From NCBI GenBank assembly GCA_029227815.1, contig CP118523.1:3534001-3598000 (forward strand): a stretch of DNA of 64,000 nt, given 5' to 3'. This DNA comes from Clostridiaceae bacterium M8S5 (GTDB lineage: Bacteria > Bacillota > Clostridia > Tissierellales > MCWD3). Position numbers and translations under genes: made by a program. Shown piece after piece: positions 53,968 to 63,599 of the stretch; position 1 is the stretch's first letter; every line of letters begins with the position of its first letter. The notes under the pieces were generated by a model that was given only the letters and a program-made list of their open reading frames with translations, ran no database searches and was not told the origin of the DNA.

Positions 53968-54522
53968 TCATTTTGAAAAGAAAATATTAAACTTTGGATT
54001 ATCTAACTTAAATACTGCATAAGGAAAGTCTATTTTTACAGCATGCCCTTTTTCTACTACAGTCTTAACATATAAGAACTCTGCTCTCTTTAAAAGTTTA
54101 ATAGATGCTTCATTTTTTTCGTGTGTCCATGCATATAGAGTCTCAAACCCTAAAGTATTAAAGCAAAAATTGTTTATTGCACGTAATGCTTCTATCATAT
54201 ATCCTTTTCCTCTTGCTTTGGGATACAATGTATACGCATACTCTCCTTTTTTATGGTTTATATTCCAAACAGAGATAGTCCCAAATGGTTCATTTGTACA
54301 TTTATCTGCTATCACCCAAAAAAGCCATTTGTTATTATTAACACCTGATTCCATACGCTTAAAATAATCTTTAGCCTCCTTCTCGTGTAGTAGCTCTTTC
54401 ATATCTACAAACTCAAAATTGTCTAATGAACATTGAAATTTAAAGTGTTCTTTATAATCATCTGTAGTTGGTAATCTTAAAATAAGTCGTTTAGTTTTTA
54501 TTATATCATTTGAGATTTTCAT
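53968..54522 (-). CDS. GNAT N-acetyltransferase, RimJ/RimL-like
   Basis: This 184-residue protein starts MKISNDIIKTKRLILRLPTT after AGGGGAGA. Motifs include GEYAYTLYPKARGKGYMIEALRAI (about 100-123) and WTHEKNEASIKLLKRAEF. It belongs to the Acetyltransf_3 group. The substrate is unknown. Confidence 0.85.
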   Translation of the reverse strand: MKISNDIIKTKRLILRLPTTDDYKEHFKFQCSLDNFEFVDMKELLHEKEAKDYFKRMESGVNNNKWLFWVIADKCTNEPFGTISVWNINHKKGEYAYTLYPKARGKGYMIEALRAINNFCFNTLGFETLYAWTHEKNEASIKLLKRAEFLYVKTVVEKGHAVKIDFPYAVFKLDNPKFNIFFSK

Positions 54523-54596
54523 ATCTTCTCCCCTACAAATTAACACTACAAACATTTATTATTATTTTATCACAAATAGATTACATAAAAATGAAA

Positions 54597-54640
54597 AAGG
54601 AGCCAAGCTATCGCATTATTATACGATAATTTGGCTCCTT
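54597..54640 (-). terminator. Terminator of the second cytolysin gene
   Basis: AAGGAGCCAA...ATCG pairs with CGAT...TTGGCTCCTT, with a T-run on the minus strand. The GAGCCAA core is the same as in the terminator of cytolysin copy 1. Confidence 0.86.
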
Positions 54641-54645
54641 TATAT

Positions 54646-56148
54646 CTATTTATATTCTATTTTTGAAGCTGGATGTAAGGTTGTCCCCCAAATTGCTACT
54701 TTTATAGTATTTGATAATGGTACATCTACTTCATCTAAGACTATTCTCCACCATTCCCAAGCAAGTCCTGTACATTCTTTAGCTAGAATCTTAATATTCT
54801 TAGTATTAGCTGGAACATTGATAACCGTTGAGTAATGCGCTGTTTTGTCTTTATCGTTACCCTCCCATGTCTTATGAGTCAATATTTCTTCTCCTTTATC
54901 ATTATACTCCACTTCATCCCAAGATACTATAAATCTTGCTACATATGCACCTCTATGATCTAGTATTATTTTTCCTTTACTATATTCTGTTGCTTTAGTT
55001 TCTACATAATCTGTGGTGTTATGAACTACTGCAAGAGAGTTGTCTTTTAAAAATGTATTTGTATAAGATATAGGATATCCTGGATTTTTCAGACTAAAAG
55101 TCGCATTGTCTTTTATTATTTTTCTGATCTTTTCAAAATCTGTTGTTATTAATTTATGGTGTTCTTGAGAATCTCCTCCTAATACTACTACGGTAAATGA
55201 ACTATTGTTTATTATTCTTTCAAATTCTGTGTTCGCCTCTATCTTTTGTCCTTTAATTAATGCTTTAAATGCTGCTTCGACTTTATCACTCTTATAGCTT
55301 GTCTGCAATACCACATAAATAGTTCTTCCATATGCAACATTTGATACAATAACTGGTGGTGAATTATCACTTACCCCTTTTCTAGCTAAATCTTCGTATT
55401 CTAAATCTGTAGCAAATAAATCTGATGGATAATAAGGTAATTTAGCACTAACAGTGTAGAAAATTTGTTTGTATGAAGCTACCATATATTTTTGTTCACC
55501 CTTAGTTATTGCTCCAAAGTCAATTCCCAATATTTGATCAGCAACTTCTATATCCACGTTTAACCCCATCTTCAACTGGTTCTTACTATAAACCATTGTT
55601 TCACTGTATTGAGTTCTAGCTGGTAGAGTATGTGTATCTGAATTTTTCTCACTCCAATTATCAACCAAGTCATTTACTGCTGCTGTTACTGTACCATAAG
55701 ATGGATTGTTAACTGTTATAGTATTATCACTACTTAAACCCGGTAAATCAATACTGATATCTATAGGCTGTCTTCTCACAATCAATGGTGTTGGTCTATT
55801 TTTAACAAAATCTTTATCCGCTAGTAATATAGATCCTGGATAAGTTCTATCTCTTATTGAATCAACTATTGTTATATCAATAGGAGAAGTTCCTAATGAT
55901 TTTTTAGTATGCTCTAAAACTATGAACTTTCCGTCTTTATTGTACCCCTCTTTCGGTACAACATTTTCAATGGTATCTCCTTGATTTGCTAGTATTTCGT
56001 GTTTGTTGTAATCAAGTTTAGCAATACCTATGTCAATACTTTTAGTACTTTGCAATAGTGGTGATGATGAAGCTATAACAGGTTGTGCCACTATACATAA
56101 CGATAAAGCTAGTCCCACAATTAGTTTGTTAACTCTTGTTAATTTCAT
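54646..56148 (-). CDS. Cholesterol-dependent cytolysin, copy 2
   Basis: This 500-residue paralog of copy 1 has a signal peptide (about 1-26), undecapeptide ECTGLAWEWWR (residues 458-468) and Thr-Leu pair in IWGTTLHPASK. Matching blocks run throughout (NPSYGTVTAAVNDLVDNWSE, TQYSETMVYSKNQLKMGLNV). Most differences are spread over domains 1-3, for example FATDLEYEDLARKGVSDNSP in place of FDESVTFKHLQGKGVSDQSP. Nothing suggests inactivation, so both copies should be haemolytic. AGGAGG lies 8 bases before the ATG. Upstream DNA is unlike that of copy 1, so the copies may be expressed differently. Confidence 0.96.
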   Translation of the reverse strand: MKLTRVNKLIVGLALSLCIVAQPVIASSSPLLQSTKSIDIGIAKLDYNKHEILANQGDTIENVVPKEGYNKDGKFIVLEHTKKSLGTSPIDITIVDSIRDRTYPGSILLADKDFVKNRPTPLIVRRQPIDISIDLPGLSSDNTITVNNPSYGTVTAAVNDLVDNWSEKNSDTHTLPARTQYSETMVYSKNQLKMGLNVDIEVADQILGIDFGAITKGEQKYMVASYKQIFYTVSAKLPYYPSDLFATDLEYEDLARKGVSDNSPPVIVSNVAYGRTIYVVLQTSYKSDKVEAAFKALIKGQKIEANTEFERIINNSSFTVVVLGGDSQEHHKLITTDFEKIRKIIKDNATFSLKNPGYPISYTNTFLKDNSLAVVHNTTDYVETKATEYSKGKIILDHRGAYVARFIVSWDEVEYNDKGEEILTHKTWEGNDKDKTAHYSTVINVPANTKNIKILAKECTGLAWEWWRIVLDEVDVPLSNTIKVAIWGTTLHPASKIEYK

Positions 56149-56488
56149 TATACAAACCTCCTATATTTTTTTATTGGTAGCTTTCACTACTTCATCCATA
56201 CTGCTAATGTTAGAATAATGTACTATGTATTTATTTGGGTATAAAATATGGTGATGAAAAAAAGATAGGATAAACAACTTTGTTTTTGTGGTTTTATAAC
56301 TTGCTATTGTATTAATTAGATATTGCGTTATTTAACTAAAGAATTGTTTTAAAAAATTAGCTATCAGTTTGATTTGATAGCATTAAGTATATTTGTATTT
56401 AATTTATTATATCAACAGTATACATTTTTGTCAAATTTATCAACAATTGGATAGCGTAGTTATGCGTTCTAGACATTTACCCTTATCT
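56149..56488. promoter_or_regulatory. Promoter region of cytolysin copy 2 and terminator of the next gene
   Basis: GCTATCA (56360-56366) and TGATAGC (56375-56381), followed on the minus strand by a T-run, form the terminator of the gene at 56489. The rest is AT-rich with no VirR-box and no TTTCACAT array. Confidence 0.6.
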
Positions 56489-57046
56489 CTAAATATATGA
56501 CCATTTATTTCTCTTCATTCTATTAGGTGTACTATATTTACTCCACCAATTGTAGGCACTTTTCATCTGACGATTAACTTCACTTGAAATTTTGGTATAC
56601 AAATGGGAATCTGATTTTTGCACTAGAATTTGATCCTTACTAGGTATAAAATTTTTACTTTTTTTCTCTCCTACTGATTCATAATGATAGTATGTTCTAA
56701 ATCTCGTATAACGTTTTTTTGATTTATACACATCTGTATAATAAAACCATCCATCAAACATCCCTTTTAATCTATATCTTTTAATAGTTGAATATACTGT
56801 AATATTTTCTAAAGACTGAAATTCTTCAGTATAATAATTAGTTAATTCCTTTTCACAATCAGTAAAGGCTGTAGATATTTCAATATTAAATGCTCCCCCA
56901 CATTTATAAGTATAAAACATTAATAATTCTATTCGATTACCTAAATCTCTCTTATAATGCGGAAAGTCTCCACTAAATCCCTGCTGTTCTAACAATGGTA
57001 TAACATGTTCTTTTAAAGAAGCAATCATTTCTTGTCTTTGTGACAT
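56489..57046 (-). CDS. DUF4304-like hypothetical protein
   Basis: This 185-residue cytosolic protein has N-terminal SLKEHVIPLLEQQGFSG and HYKRDLGNRIELLMFYTYKC, in the style of DUF4304 proteins, whose function is unknown. The C-terminus is basic and aromatic (YNWWSKYSTPNRMKRNKW). No ribosome site stands out. Confidence 0.6.
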   Translation of the reverse strand: MSQRQEMIASLKEHVIPLLEQQGFSGDFPHYKRDLGNRIELLMFYTYKCGGAFNIEISTAFTDCEKELTNYYTEEFQSLENITVYSTIKRYRLKGMFDGWFYYTDVYKSKKRYTRFRTYYHYESVGEKKSKNFIPSKDQILVQKSDSHLYTKISSEVNRQMKSAYNWWSKYSTPNRMKRNKWSYI

Positions 57047-57273
57047 ACAACTTCACCCTATTTTCTCATTTTTAATCTTTATAGAATATGGTCATATTTA
57101 ATTCCAGTTTTAGTATCTACTATTTAACAAAATATATTAAGTTTTGCGTCTATGCATTTGTTTGTGTTATAATAACAATCAAACGATTCTAGGTAGATTT
57201 ATTTTAGCTAAGTATTCTTCATATTATTTGTTCTAAATTAATTCTTTAAACACATTAAAAGGAGTTGACAAAT

Positions 57274-58098
57274 TTGAAAATAGTTACTGGTAAAAATGAG
57301 AATGAAATACTCGCAATTAACAAAGATGATAACATATTAGGTAAAGGATATATTTATGAATTCATAGCTTCTGAGATATATGAAATAGATAGAGTTAACT
57401 ATTTCATTGATGTTAAAGCTGAAGTAGGAGACAATGATAATAAAATAAAAAAATTCATTATTCAAAATTTGGTAGAGAAAGCAAAGACAAAAAGAAAAAA
57501 TTATCCAAGTTATAAATCGAAAGTGTACAATTGTTGTTTTTCTAATGATGAGAAAAAGCTTGTGTTATTTTCATCAATTGATGGCTTTGAACACGATGAA
57601 GGTATGCATATACTAAGCTGTGACCTAAGTACAATTACTCCTCATAAAAGTAGTAACCTTGACTACGAAATAAAAGAAGATTGCTTGAACAACGACGAAG
57701 AAATAAATAAATTTATAAATGTACATAGCAAGGTATTCAGATCTCATCCTTATACTAAAGAACAAATCATTGAATTTAAAGAACAAAAGGGATTCAAAAA
57801 CATAGCGATTTATGATGGCGAAACAATGATAGGCAATATTTTGCTCATAGTTGAAGATAATAAAGATACTGGCTTGAAAATTGGTTGGTTAGAGGATATG
57901 TTTATCTCTAAAAAATACAGAAATAAGCATCTGGGAGAATTTTTAGTAAAATCCGGTCTAGATTACTTTAAATCATTAGGATTAAATGAGTCAAGACTTG
58001 AAGTATGGAGTGCTAATATACGTGCATACAACTTATATAAGAAAATGGGTTATAGCTTCAAAGAAGAAACTGAATCATCTGTAGGGATGTGGATATAA
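57274..58098 (+). CDS. GNAT N-acetyltransferase with extra N-terminal domain
   Basis: This 274-residue protein has a C-terminal GNAT domain (about 135-274; DMFISKKYRNKHLGEFLVKSG, then ANIRAYNLYKKMGYS). The first 130 residues look like a second, degenerate acetyltransferase-type fold. AAAGGAG lies 8-9 bases before TTG at 57274; another TTG three codons earlier overlaps that site. The substrate is unknown. Confidence 0.78.
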   Translation: MKIVTGKNENEILAINKDDNILGKGYIYEFIASEIYEIDRVNYFIDVKAEVGDNDNKIKKFIIQNLVEKAKTKRKNYPSYKSKVYNCCFSNDEKKLVLFSSIDGFEHDEGMHILSCDLSTITPHKSSNLDYEIKEDCLNNDEEINKFINVHSKVFRSHPYTKEQIIEFKEQKGFKNIAIYDGETMIGNILLIVEDNKDTGLKIGWLEDMFISKKYRNKHLGEFLVKSGLDYFKSLGLNESRLEVWSANIRAYNLYKKMGYSFKEETESSVGMWI

Positions 58099-58130
58099 CG
58101 ACCATTATTATCTAGAATCATGATACAAAT

Positions 58131-58161
58131 ACCCTCAATAGAAGCAGTTTCTATTGGGGGT
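58131..58161. terminator. Terminator between the GNAT and secreted-protein genes
   Basis: ACCCTCAATAGAA pairs with TTCTATTGGGGGT (one G-T wobble) around a short loop. It serves the convergent genes at 57274 and 58192. Confidence 0.65.
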
Positions 58162-58191
58162 TATACTAGTTAAAGTTGTCAATGTATTTAA

Positions 58192-58722
58192 TTACTTTAT
58201 CCTTTTAAATATCCTTTTACCATCAACTATATTTAATTTTATTTGACCATCTTCTATAGCTCCAGAATATTGTCTTTTACCCAAAAGATTTGTTACAGTC
58301 CATTGTGGATTTTCATCTTTAGGAATATCTGTACTAGCTTTATATTCTAATTTAACTGGATTAGTAAATATTTGATCTGCTTTAACACTCAATATAAAGC
58401 TTATGGATTTATTATCTACTTTTAACGCCTTCATATCCACAACAAAAAAGCCAGGATAATACCCTTCTCTACCTTCATCAAATTCATCACTGGTTCCATA
58501 GTATCTTCCGACTAATTCTTCATCTTCCTCTTCTAATACAATATAATGATCTTCAACTAAATTTTTTGTATTATTCTCATACTCGTATTTATAACCTCCA
58601 ATACATCCATTTCTTTTAATATCTTTTTTTGCATTAACATCATCACTTTTTGTTAAATAAAATACTCCACTTATGGCTAAGAATAACATGCTTATTATAA
58701 TAAGTACTTTTAAATTTTTCAT
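58192..58722 (-). CDS. Hypothetical membrane-anchored or secreted protein
   Basis: This 176-residue protein has one N-terminal hydrophobic segment (about 5-24) and a predicted beta-rich external domain with many acidic residues (VLEEEDEELVGRYYGTSDEF). I do not recognise the family. No lipobox Cys is present. Confidence 0.62.
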   Translation of the reverse strand: MKNLKVLIIISMLFLAISGVFYLTKSDDVNAKKDIKRNGCIGGYKYEYENNTKNLVEDHYIVLEEEDEELVGRYYGTSDEFDEGREGYYPGFFVVDMKALKVDNKSISFILSVKADQIFTNPVKLEYKASTDIPKDENPQWTVTNLLGKRQYSGAIEDGQIKLNIVDGKRIFKRIK

Positions 58723-58931
58723 TTTTGATTTCTTCCTCCAAATCTTACTTAACTAAATAGTTCTTCATTAATTTATTCTTTTTGTCTATCCACACCAATT
58801 ATACATTTGTTTTCATTGTCTATATAGTAAACCACTTTATTGCTAATTTCAATATTTGTACTAAAATTTGTAACAAAACTTGTCGGTTTTTGTTATAATA
58901 ATTTTATAAAAAACATTATAAAGGAGAAATC

Positions 58932-59489
58932 ATGTTTAATTTAAACGACCTAGTGGAAATTTTTCAGAATAATAGCTCTATAGCAATCCCTATAAGTTTA
59001 CTTATTAACATAGGTATAGCTTTAGTAGGAGCACTGCCTTCCGTATTCGTAACAGGGGCTAATATAGTTTTTTTTGGAAGTATAAAAGGTTTCTTTATAT
59101 CTCTTTTAGGTGAAACTATTGGTGCTTATATCACTTTTACTATTTATAGACTAGGTCTTAAAAAGAGAATTAATAAACTAACAGATAAAAACAAACTACT
59201 CAATAGATTAGCTAACAGCGAGGGTAAAAAAGCAGGTCTATTGATATTTGAAGGAAGAGTGATTCCTTTTCTTCCATCGGGATTAGTAACTTTAGCTGGT
59301 TCAATAAGCAATGTAGATAGCTTAACATTTACTATCGCAACTTTTGTAGGAAAGATGCCCTCTATAGCTTTGGAAGCTTTAGTTAGCTATCAGATAATAA
59401 ATGCTTATAATAACTGGATAAGGCTTGGTATAACTATTATAGGTTTAGTAGTATTGAAGTTTACGATTGGAAGAAAAAATAGTAGCTAA
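58932..59489 (+). CDS. VTT/TVP38-TMEM64 family membrane protein (DedA-like)
   Basis: This 185-residue protein has four to five helices. Family features are an early loop with LPSVFVTGANIVFFGSIKGF, GETIGAYITFTIYRLG, and the re-entrant region EGRVIPFLPSGLVTLAGSIS. VTT-domain proteins are linked to lipid scrambling or carrier-lipid flipping and envelope homeostasis. AAAGGAG precedes the ATG, and its own terminator follows. Confidence 0.83.
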   Translation: MFNLNDLVEIFQNNSSIAIPISLLINIGIALVGALPSVFVTGANIVFFGSIKGFFISLLGETIGAYITFTIYRLGLKKRINKLTDKNKLLNRLANSEGKKAGLLIFEGRVIPFLPSGLVTLAGSISNVDSLTFTIATFVGKMPSIALEALVSYQIINAYNNWIRLGITIIGLVVLKFTIGRKNSS

Positions 59490-59520
59490 AAAGAGAGCAA
59501 ATTTGATATGCTCTCTTTTC
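59490..59520. terminator. Bidirectional terminator after the VTT-protein gene
   Basis: AAAAGAGAGCA pairs perfectly with TGCTCTCTTTT around 9 bases. It serves the convergent genes at 58932 and 59546. Confidence 0.85.
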
Positions 59521-59545
59521 TTATATTAATCATTTTCTCCTTATA

Positions 59546-60085
59546 TTACTTATTTCTGCTATATATCTGCTCAATAGTTTTTCTTTTTTTCTCGTGTACA
59601 ATTGTATCTTTAGGATATCCTAATGCAATAACTAATACTACTCGTTCATTTGATTCTAAAGTTACATGTTTTTTAATCTTCTTCTCATTAAACCATCCAA
59701 TCATACATGTTCCAATACCTAACTCAGCAGCTTGTAAACAAAAATGCTCCGCAGCCATCCCAACATCCAAAAGATAATAAGGCAATCCTGTTATCATCTG
59801 ACCAATTTTAGAAGAACTGTTTCCTTTCTTGGCAACAACCACTATTAACGCCTTTGCTCTAAGTGTAAATTTATTAAATCTAATAACAGAATTAAATGTT
59901 GCTTTAGCTATATTGTTCATTTTATCTGGTTCATCTACAAGAACAAAACGCCAAGGCTGTGAATTGGTAGCTGATGGTGCTAATCTGGCAGCTTCAACAC
60001 ATTTTAGGATATCTTCTTCTTTAATTGGTTCATCTGAAAATTTTCTAACACTTTGTCTAGCTTTAATCAAATCTTGAAAAGTCAT
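59546..60085 (-). CDS. Nitroreductase-family flavoprotein
   Basis: This 179-residue enzyme has the FMN-binding start RQSVRKFSDEPI (about 10-21), APSATNSQPWRFVLVD (about 36-51) and the C-terminal GIGTCMIGWF...VIALGYPKD. Such small members reduce nitro groups, quinones or flavins with NAD(P)H. The substrate is unknown. AGGAGG precedes the ATG. Confidence 0.9.
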   Translation of the reverse strand: MTFQDLIKARQSVRKFSDEPIKEEDILKCVEAARLAPSATNSQPWRFVLVDEPDKMNNIAKATFNSVIRFNKFTLRAKALIVVVAKKGNSSSKIGQMITGLPYYLLDVGMAAEHFCLQAAELGIGTCMIGWFNEKKIKKHVTLESNERVVLVIALGYPKDTIVHEKKRKTIEQIYSRNK

Positions 60086-60276
60086 TAAAACATCCTCCTA
60101 CGTTTTAATTTCAAACATATTTCTTTATGTCAAGTTTGATTATGATATACTCTTACAACATCTTTATAATTATAAATACGCAGTATATTTTATTCGGTAC
60201 CTATGCTAATTATACTAGCTTTATGATGTAATAATCCCTATTGGGTTATTTAGCGTATAAATTAATCTTTCATGAT

Positions 60277-62328
60277 TTATGGTAAAAACTGTTCTGTAAT
60301 GCTTTGCACATATCCATCTTGTGTGACAATCCTAAATGGTGGTCTAGAACTTTTATATTCCTTGAGATATTTGTCAAACTCCTCTTTATTAACAGTTTTA
60401 TACCCACCTTTTCCTTTCCAATCAACAATATTATATTTAGTTTGCTTATTCACTTCACAATACATTGGGTAAGTAACAGGGTTGTGTATATAATACCCAT
60501 TTGGCATATCCACAGGAGATATCTTCAGTTCCTTTAATCTCTCTGTATCTTTGTCAGTTAACCACTCAACTTGATCAAAATGAAATGATGGCTTGTCAGT
60601 GCTAAAGTTTAATATAAAACCAACAAAATGACTTTCTGGAGTTTTTGCAAAATCCTCTATCATAGCTGGATTTACAGTATCAAATGATTTAGGCACAATA
60701 TTCAATCCTTTATCATTTTTTGTAAAGTTTGTAGCTACCTGCAATGGATCAAGTAATGAAGTTTTATTCCCATCATCACATTGTTTTTGCATTTCATTAT
60801 AATAGTCTATTGTCTTTTTATCTGTTTTAGGTGTTACATAATATACATTTCCATTGGTATCCTTCCATCGCTCTACACACCATATACCTGCTTTTCCTTG
60901 CTTCGCAGGTTGAGATAAAAGAAGTTTAGCTGTCTCTCCTGAAGATGTAGTAAATTTCATCACAATATGATTGCCTTTGTAGGTCTCATGTGGCAATAAT
61001 TTTATGCTTTCAAGGAATATTCGAACTGCAGTTTCCTGCTGCGCTATAGTAGTAAAATCACCTTCACCACTCCAGATGCACCCTAAATACTGTAACTGTG
61101 ATTTCTTACGCGAAAATACCAATATAGGCTTTCCTCTACTAGTGTCTTCAGTAATCCATCCATCAACCATATTTCTACCTCCAGGGAGCATAACTTTATC
61201 TGTTTCTTCAAGCTTCAACCTATATTCAAGACTCCAGATTTCTAATGGTGATGAATATAGAGTATCAAACGACGCCATTTTTTCGAGTTTCGTAATTTTC
61301 TTATCAGCTACCCTGATATCTGACTTCTTATTATCATTAAAAGCATTAATCTCCTTCTCAACAAACTGATTAGCATAATCATCTACTGTAAATTGTTCTT
61401 TTTTAGGGTCACTCATTAGCCCGACACAAGCTACTACTACAGCTACTATAGCTACTACAGTAACCCAAAATGCAGGTTTTTTATAGTTCAATACATTTAC
61501 AATTCTACCTTTAGTATTATTTTCACCAAATGCAAGAGGACAAGTGAGTATGTTTCGTCTGCCCGTAGATAGCGATAAAAGCGAAGTTGTATAATCCTTT
61601 TTGATATCACTACCCATTTGTTTTATAACACTTTCATCACAAGACAATTCCATGTCTTCACACATAAGAAAAAATGCAACCCAAGCAAGAGGATTAAACC
61701 AGTGTATACATAATGCAAAATATGCTAAAGGTTTTACAATGTAATCATATCTTTTAATATGTGTTTGTTCGTGTTTAAGAATATAAGCTCTTTCATGTTC
61801 ATTAAGATTATTAGGAAGATATATCTTAGGTTTAATTATACCAAATACAAAAGGTGTTTTTATACTCGCTACTTCATAAATATTATCTGAAATAAATTTT
61901 GCTGATTTTAATTTACGATATAATTTAATAGCTGTAAAAATGCTATATACTAATAAAACAATTACTCCTAAAACCCACACTAATTCTGCTAATGTAAACC
62001 AAAATTGAGTTGAACTCATTTTGGCACTAACATCAGATGCAGACGTTGAGCTTTTTACTACTTGGTTTATTACTGTAATACCACTGTTAACTTGTGGTGA
62101 ATTAGAATACATTATATTTTGTGGGACAGTCTGTGTATTGGCAGGTATTAGACTAAATATGCTTTCAAATGAAAATGGACATAAAAATCTGAACAATACT
62201 ACTAACCAAAGGGCATATGAGAAAATTTTAGGTGTCTTTTTAAGTAGAAATCGTGCAACAATAACAAATAAAATAACATAGCTTGTTGTAATACTCATAT
62301 CTAAAATCTGTAAAAACAATTGATCCAT
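60277..62328 (-). CDS. BlaR1/MecR1-like M56 metallopeptidase sensor
   Basis: This 683-residue membrane protein has the four-helix M56 region with zinc motif HEQTH (His186-His190, in AYILKHEQTHIKRYDY) and SCDESV, then a last helix (about 281-303). The external domain of about 370 residues lacks the SxxK penicilloyl-serine site of true BlaR1, so it should sense something other than beta-lactam, or be uncharacterised. In the family, sensing activates proteolysis that removes the BlaI-type repressor. Its ATG lies 2 bp after the repressor stop. Confidence 0.9.
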   Translation of the reverse strand: MDQLFLQILDMSITTSYVILFVIVARFLLKKTPKIFSYALWLVVLFRFLCPFSFESIFSLIPANTQTVPQNIMYSNSPQVNSGITVINQVVKSSTSASDVSAKMSSTQFWFTLAELVWVLGVIVLLVYSIFTAIKLYRKLKSAKFISDNIYEVASIKTPFVFGIIKPKIYLPNNLNEHERAYILKHEQTHIKRYDYIVKPLAYFALCIHWFNPLAWVAFFLMCEDMELSCDESVIKQMGSDIKKDYTTSLLSLSTGRRNILTCPLAFGENNTKGRIVNVLNYKKPAFWVTVVAIVAVVVACVGLMSDPKKEQFTVDDYANQFVEKEINAFNDNKKSDIRVADKKITKLEKMASFDTLYSSPLEIWSLEYRLKLEETDKVMLPGGRNMVDGWITEDTSRGKPILVFSRKKSQLQYLGCIWSGEGDFTTIAQQETAVRIFLESIKLLPHETYKGNHIVMKFTTSSGETAKLLLSQPAKQGKAGIWCVERWKDTNGNVYYVTPKTDKKTIDYYNEMQKQCDDGNKTSLLDPLQVATNFTKNDKGLNIVPKSFDTVNPAMIEDFAKTPESHFVGFILNFSTDKPSFHFDQVEWLTDKDTERLKELKISPVDMPNGYYIHNPVTYPMYCEVNKQTKYNIVDWKGKGGYKTVNKEEFDKYLKEYKSSRPPFRIVTQDGYVQSITEQFLP

Positions 62329-62330
62329 AT

Positions 62331-62693
62331 CTATCCCTCCTTATGCTCATTGATCAACCTTTGCAACTCATCTATTTCCTTGTTATTTAATCTTTTACTT
62401 CTTGTAAATGATGCTAAAAACTTCGGAAGCGAACCATCAAATGTTTCTTCTAGAAACTGTTTGCTTTGTTCGGCATGAAAGTCATCTTTTTTTATGAGAG
62501 CTATTACCACACCATTTTTATTTTCAAAAACTCTTTTTTTCTCAAGACGTTTGAGCATGGTATATGTAGTAGATTTTTTCCAGCTCAATTCTTTCTCACA
62601 CAACTTTACTAATTCTTTTGATTTGATAGGCTCACTATCCCAAATAATATCTGCAAATTTTGACTCCGTATCAGTAAGTCTATATTCTTTCAC
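62331..62693 (-). CDS. BlaI/MecI-family transcription repressor
   Basis: This repressor of about 120 residues has a winged helix (LTDTESKFADIIWDSEPI, KSTTYTMLKRLEKKRVF) and a dimerisation and cleavage region at the C-terminus. GTG at 62693 sits 9 bases after AAAGGAG; an ATG three codons earlier touches the ribosome site and is less likely. It should bind the twin dyad directly upstream and repress itself and the sensor gene. No beta-lactamase gene is adjacent. Confidence 0.9.
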   Translation of the reverse strand: MKEYRLTDTESKFADIIWDSEPIKSKELVKLCEKELSWKKSTTYTMLKRLEKKRVFENKNGVVIALIKKDDFHAEQSKQFLEETFDGSLPKFLASFTRSKRLNNKEIDELQRLINEHKEG

Positions 62694-62711
62694 TATCAAC
62701 ATCTCCTTTCA

Positions 62712-62756
62712 GTCTACAAGTTGTAAACCACTTTCTATAGTTTACAACTTGTAGAC
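62712..62756. promoter_or_regulatory. Twin-dyad BlaI-type operator
   Basis: GTCTACAAGTTGTAAAC (62712-62728) and GTTTACAACTTGTAGAC (62740-62756) are perfect 17-bp inverted arms 11 bp apart. Each arm contains its own palindrome, TACAA-N-TTGTA, with 28 bp between centres, like the TACA-N-TGTA dyads bound by BlaI/MecI. It overlaps the expected promoter of the repressor gene. Confidence 0.85.
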
Positions 62757-62813
62757 CAAATTGTCAATAGAAACTTACATAAAATTTTTACCATAGTTCC
62801 TATACTAAAAATA

Positions 62814-62847
62814 ACTAGACCGACAAAATACAATATGTCGGTCTAGT
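62814..62847. terminator. Terminator of the gene at 62863
   Basis: ACTAGACCGACA pairs perfectly with TGTCGGTCTAGT around 10 bases. Confidence 0.85.
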
Positions 62848-62862
62848 TTTATATCAATATAT

Positions 62863-63552
62863 CTAATTATAATTTTGTTGTTTATCTCTAAATAGCTTAC
62901 TTAAAGGTATTGTAGCAACAGGAATAGCAACTCCCATCCCAATATTCATGCAGAAAAAAACAACAATGGCACTATTAATCAAATAGCCAACTAATCCTAT
63001 AAGCATTATCACACCGTTAGCAAGATAAGCATATTTTACTATCTTACTTCTTTTATCTTTATCAAATGCTAAAGATACAAAAATGCATGACATACCAAAA
63101 AAAAGTGTCCATCCTAGCATATTAATAGCGGCGATAGCTGAAATTGGGTTCGATAAAATAAATTGCTCAAGCCCATTTGTTTGCCCATTATTTATTAACA
63201 TTCTAACACTACTTATTTGAACAAAATAATTTATACTAATTAATATTAAAAAACCAAGTCCAAATAGTTTAGCAATCTTTATATAATACTTTTTTGTTGG
63301 TTTAACAAGCTCTTCAATGCTACATAGCTGTATAACAAAACATACTCCATACAAAATCATGAAACACATTGCAATATGCTTAAATATTTGATTAGTTGTT
63401 AGAACTGTATTTACATAGTTTTCAAAGTTTGTCCACAAGAAAATTGGGTTTAAGGCTAAAATTGCAACATAGCAAATAGTATATGTTACAAATGCGATAA
63501 CAGCCATTATTGATGCCCAATAGCCTATTTTTAATGCTGAATTATTATTCAT
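62863..63552 (-). CDS. Six-helix membrane protein of unknown function
   Basis: This 229-residue protein has about six hydrophobic helices and short polar loops (SSVRMLINNGQTNGLEQFIL in a longer loop). It resembles DUF4386-like integral membrane proteins in layout only. GGGAGAG precedes the ATG. It probably forms an operon with the small gene at 63600, 47 bp upstream. Confidence 0.72.
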   Translation of the reverse strand: MNNNSALKIGYWASIMAVIAFVTYTICYVAILALNPIFLWTNFENYVNTVLTTNQIFKHIAMCFMILYGVCFVIQLCSIEELVKPTKKYYIKIAKLFGLGFLILISINYFVQISSVRMLINNGQTNGLEQFILSNPISAIAAINMLGWTLFFGMSCIFVSLAFDKDKRSKIVKYAYLANGVIMLIGLVGYLINSAIVVFFCMNIGMGVAIPVATIPLSKLFRDKQQNYN

Positions 63553-63599
63553 ATATTAACTCTCCCTTCAATATGTTTGTACTCATATAAAGGAGAATT

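Noticed and set aside
60277..62756. Beta-lactam resistance operon
   Set aside because: The sensor lacks a visible SxxK penicilloylation site, and no beta-lactamase or PBP2a-like gene is adjacent; the class C-like serine hydrolase at 22663 is far away and has no signal peptide.
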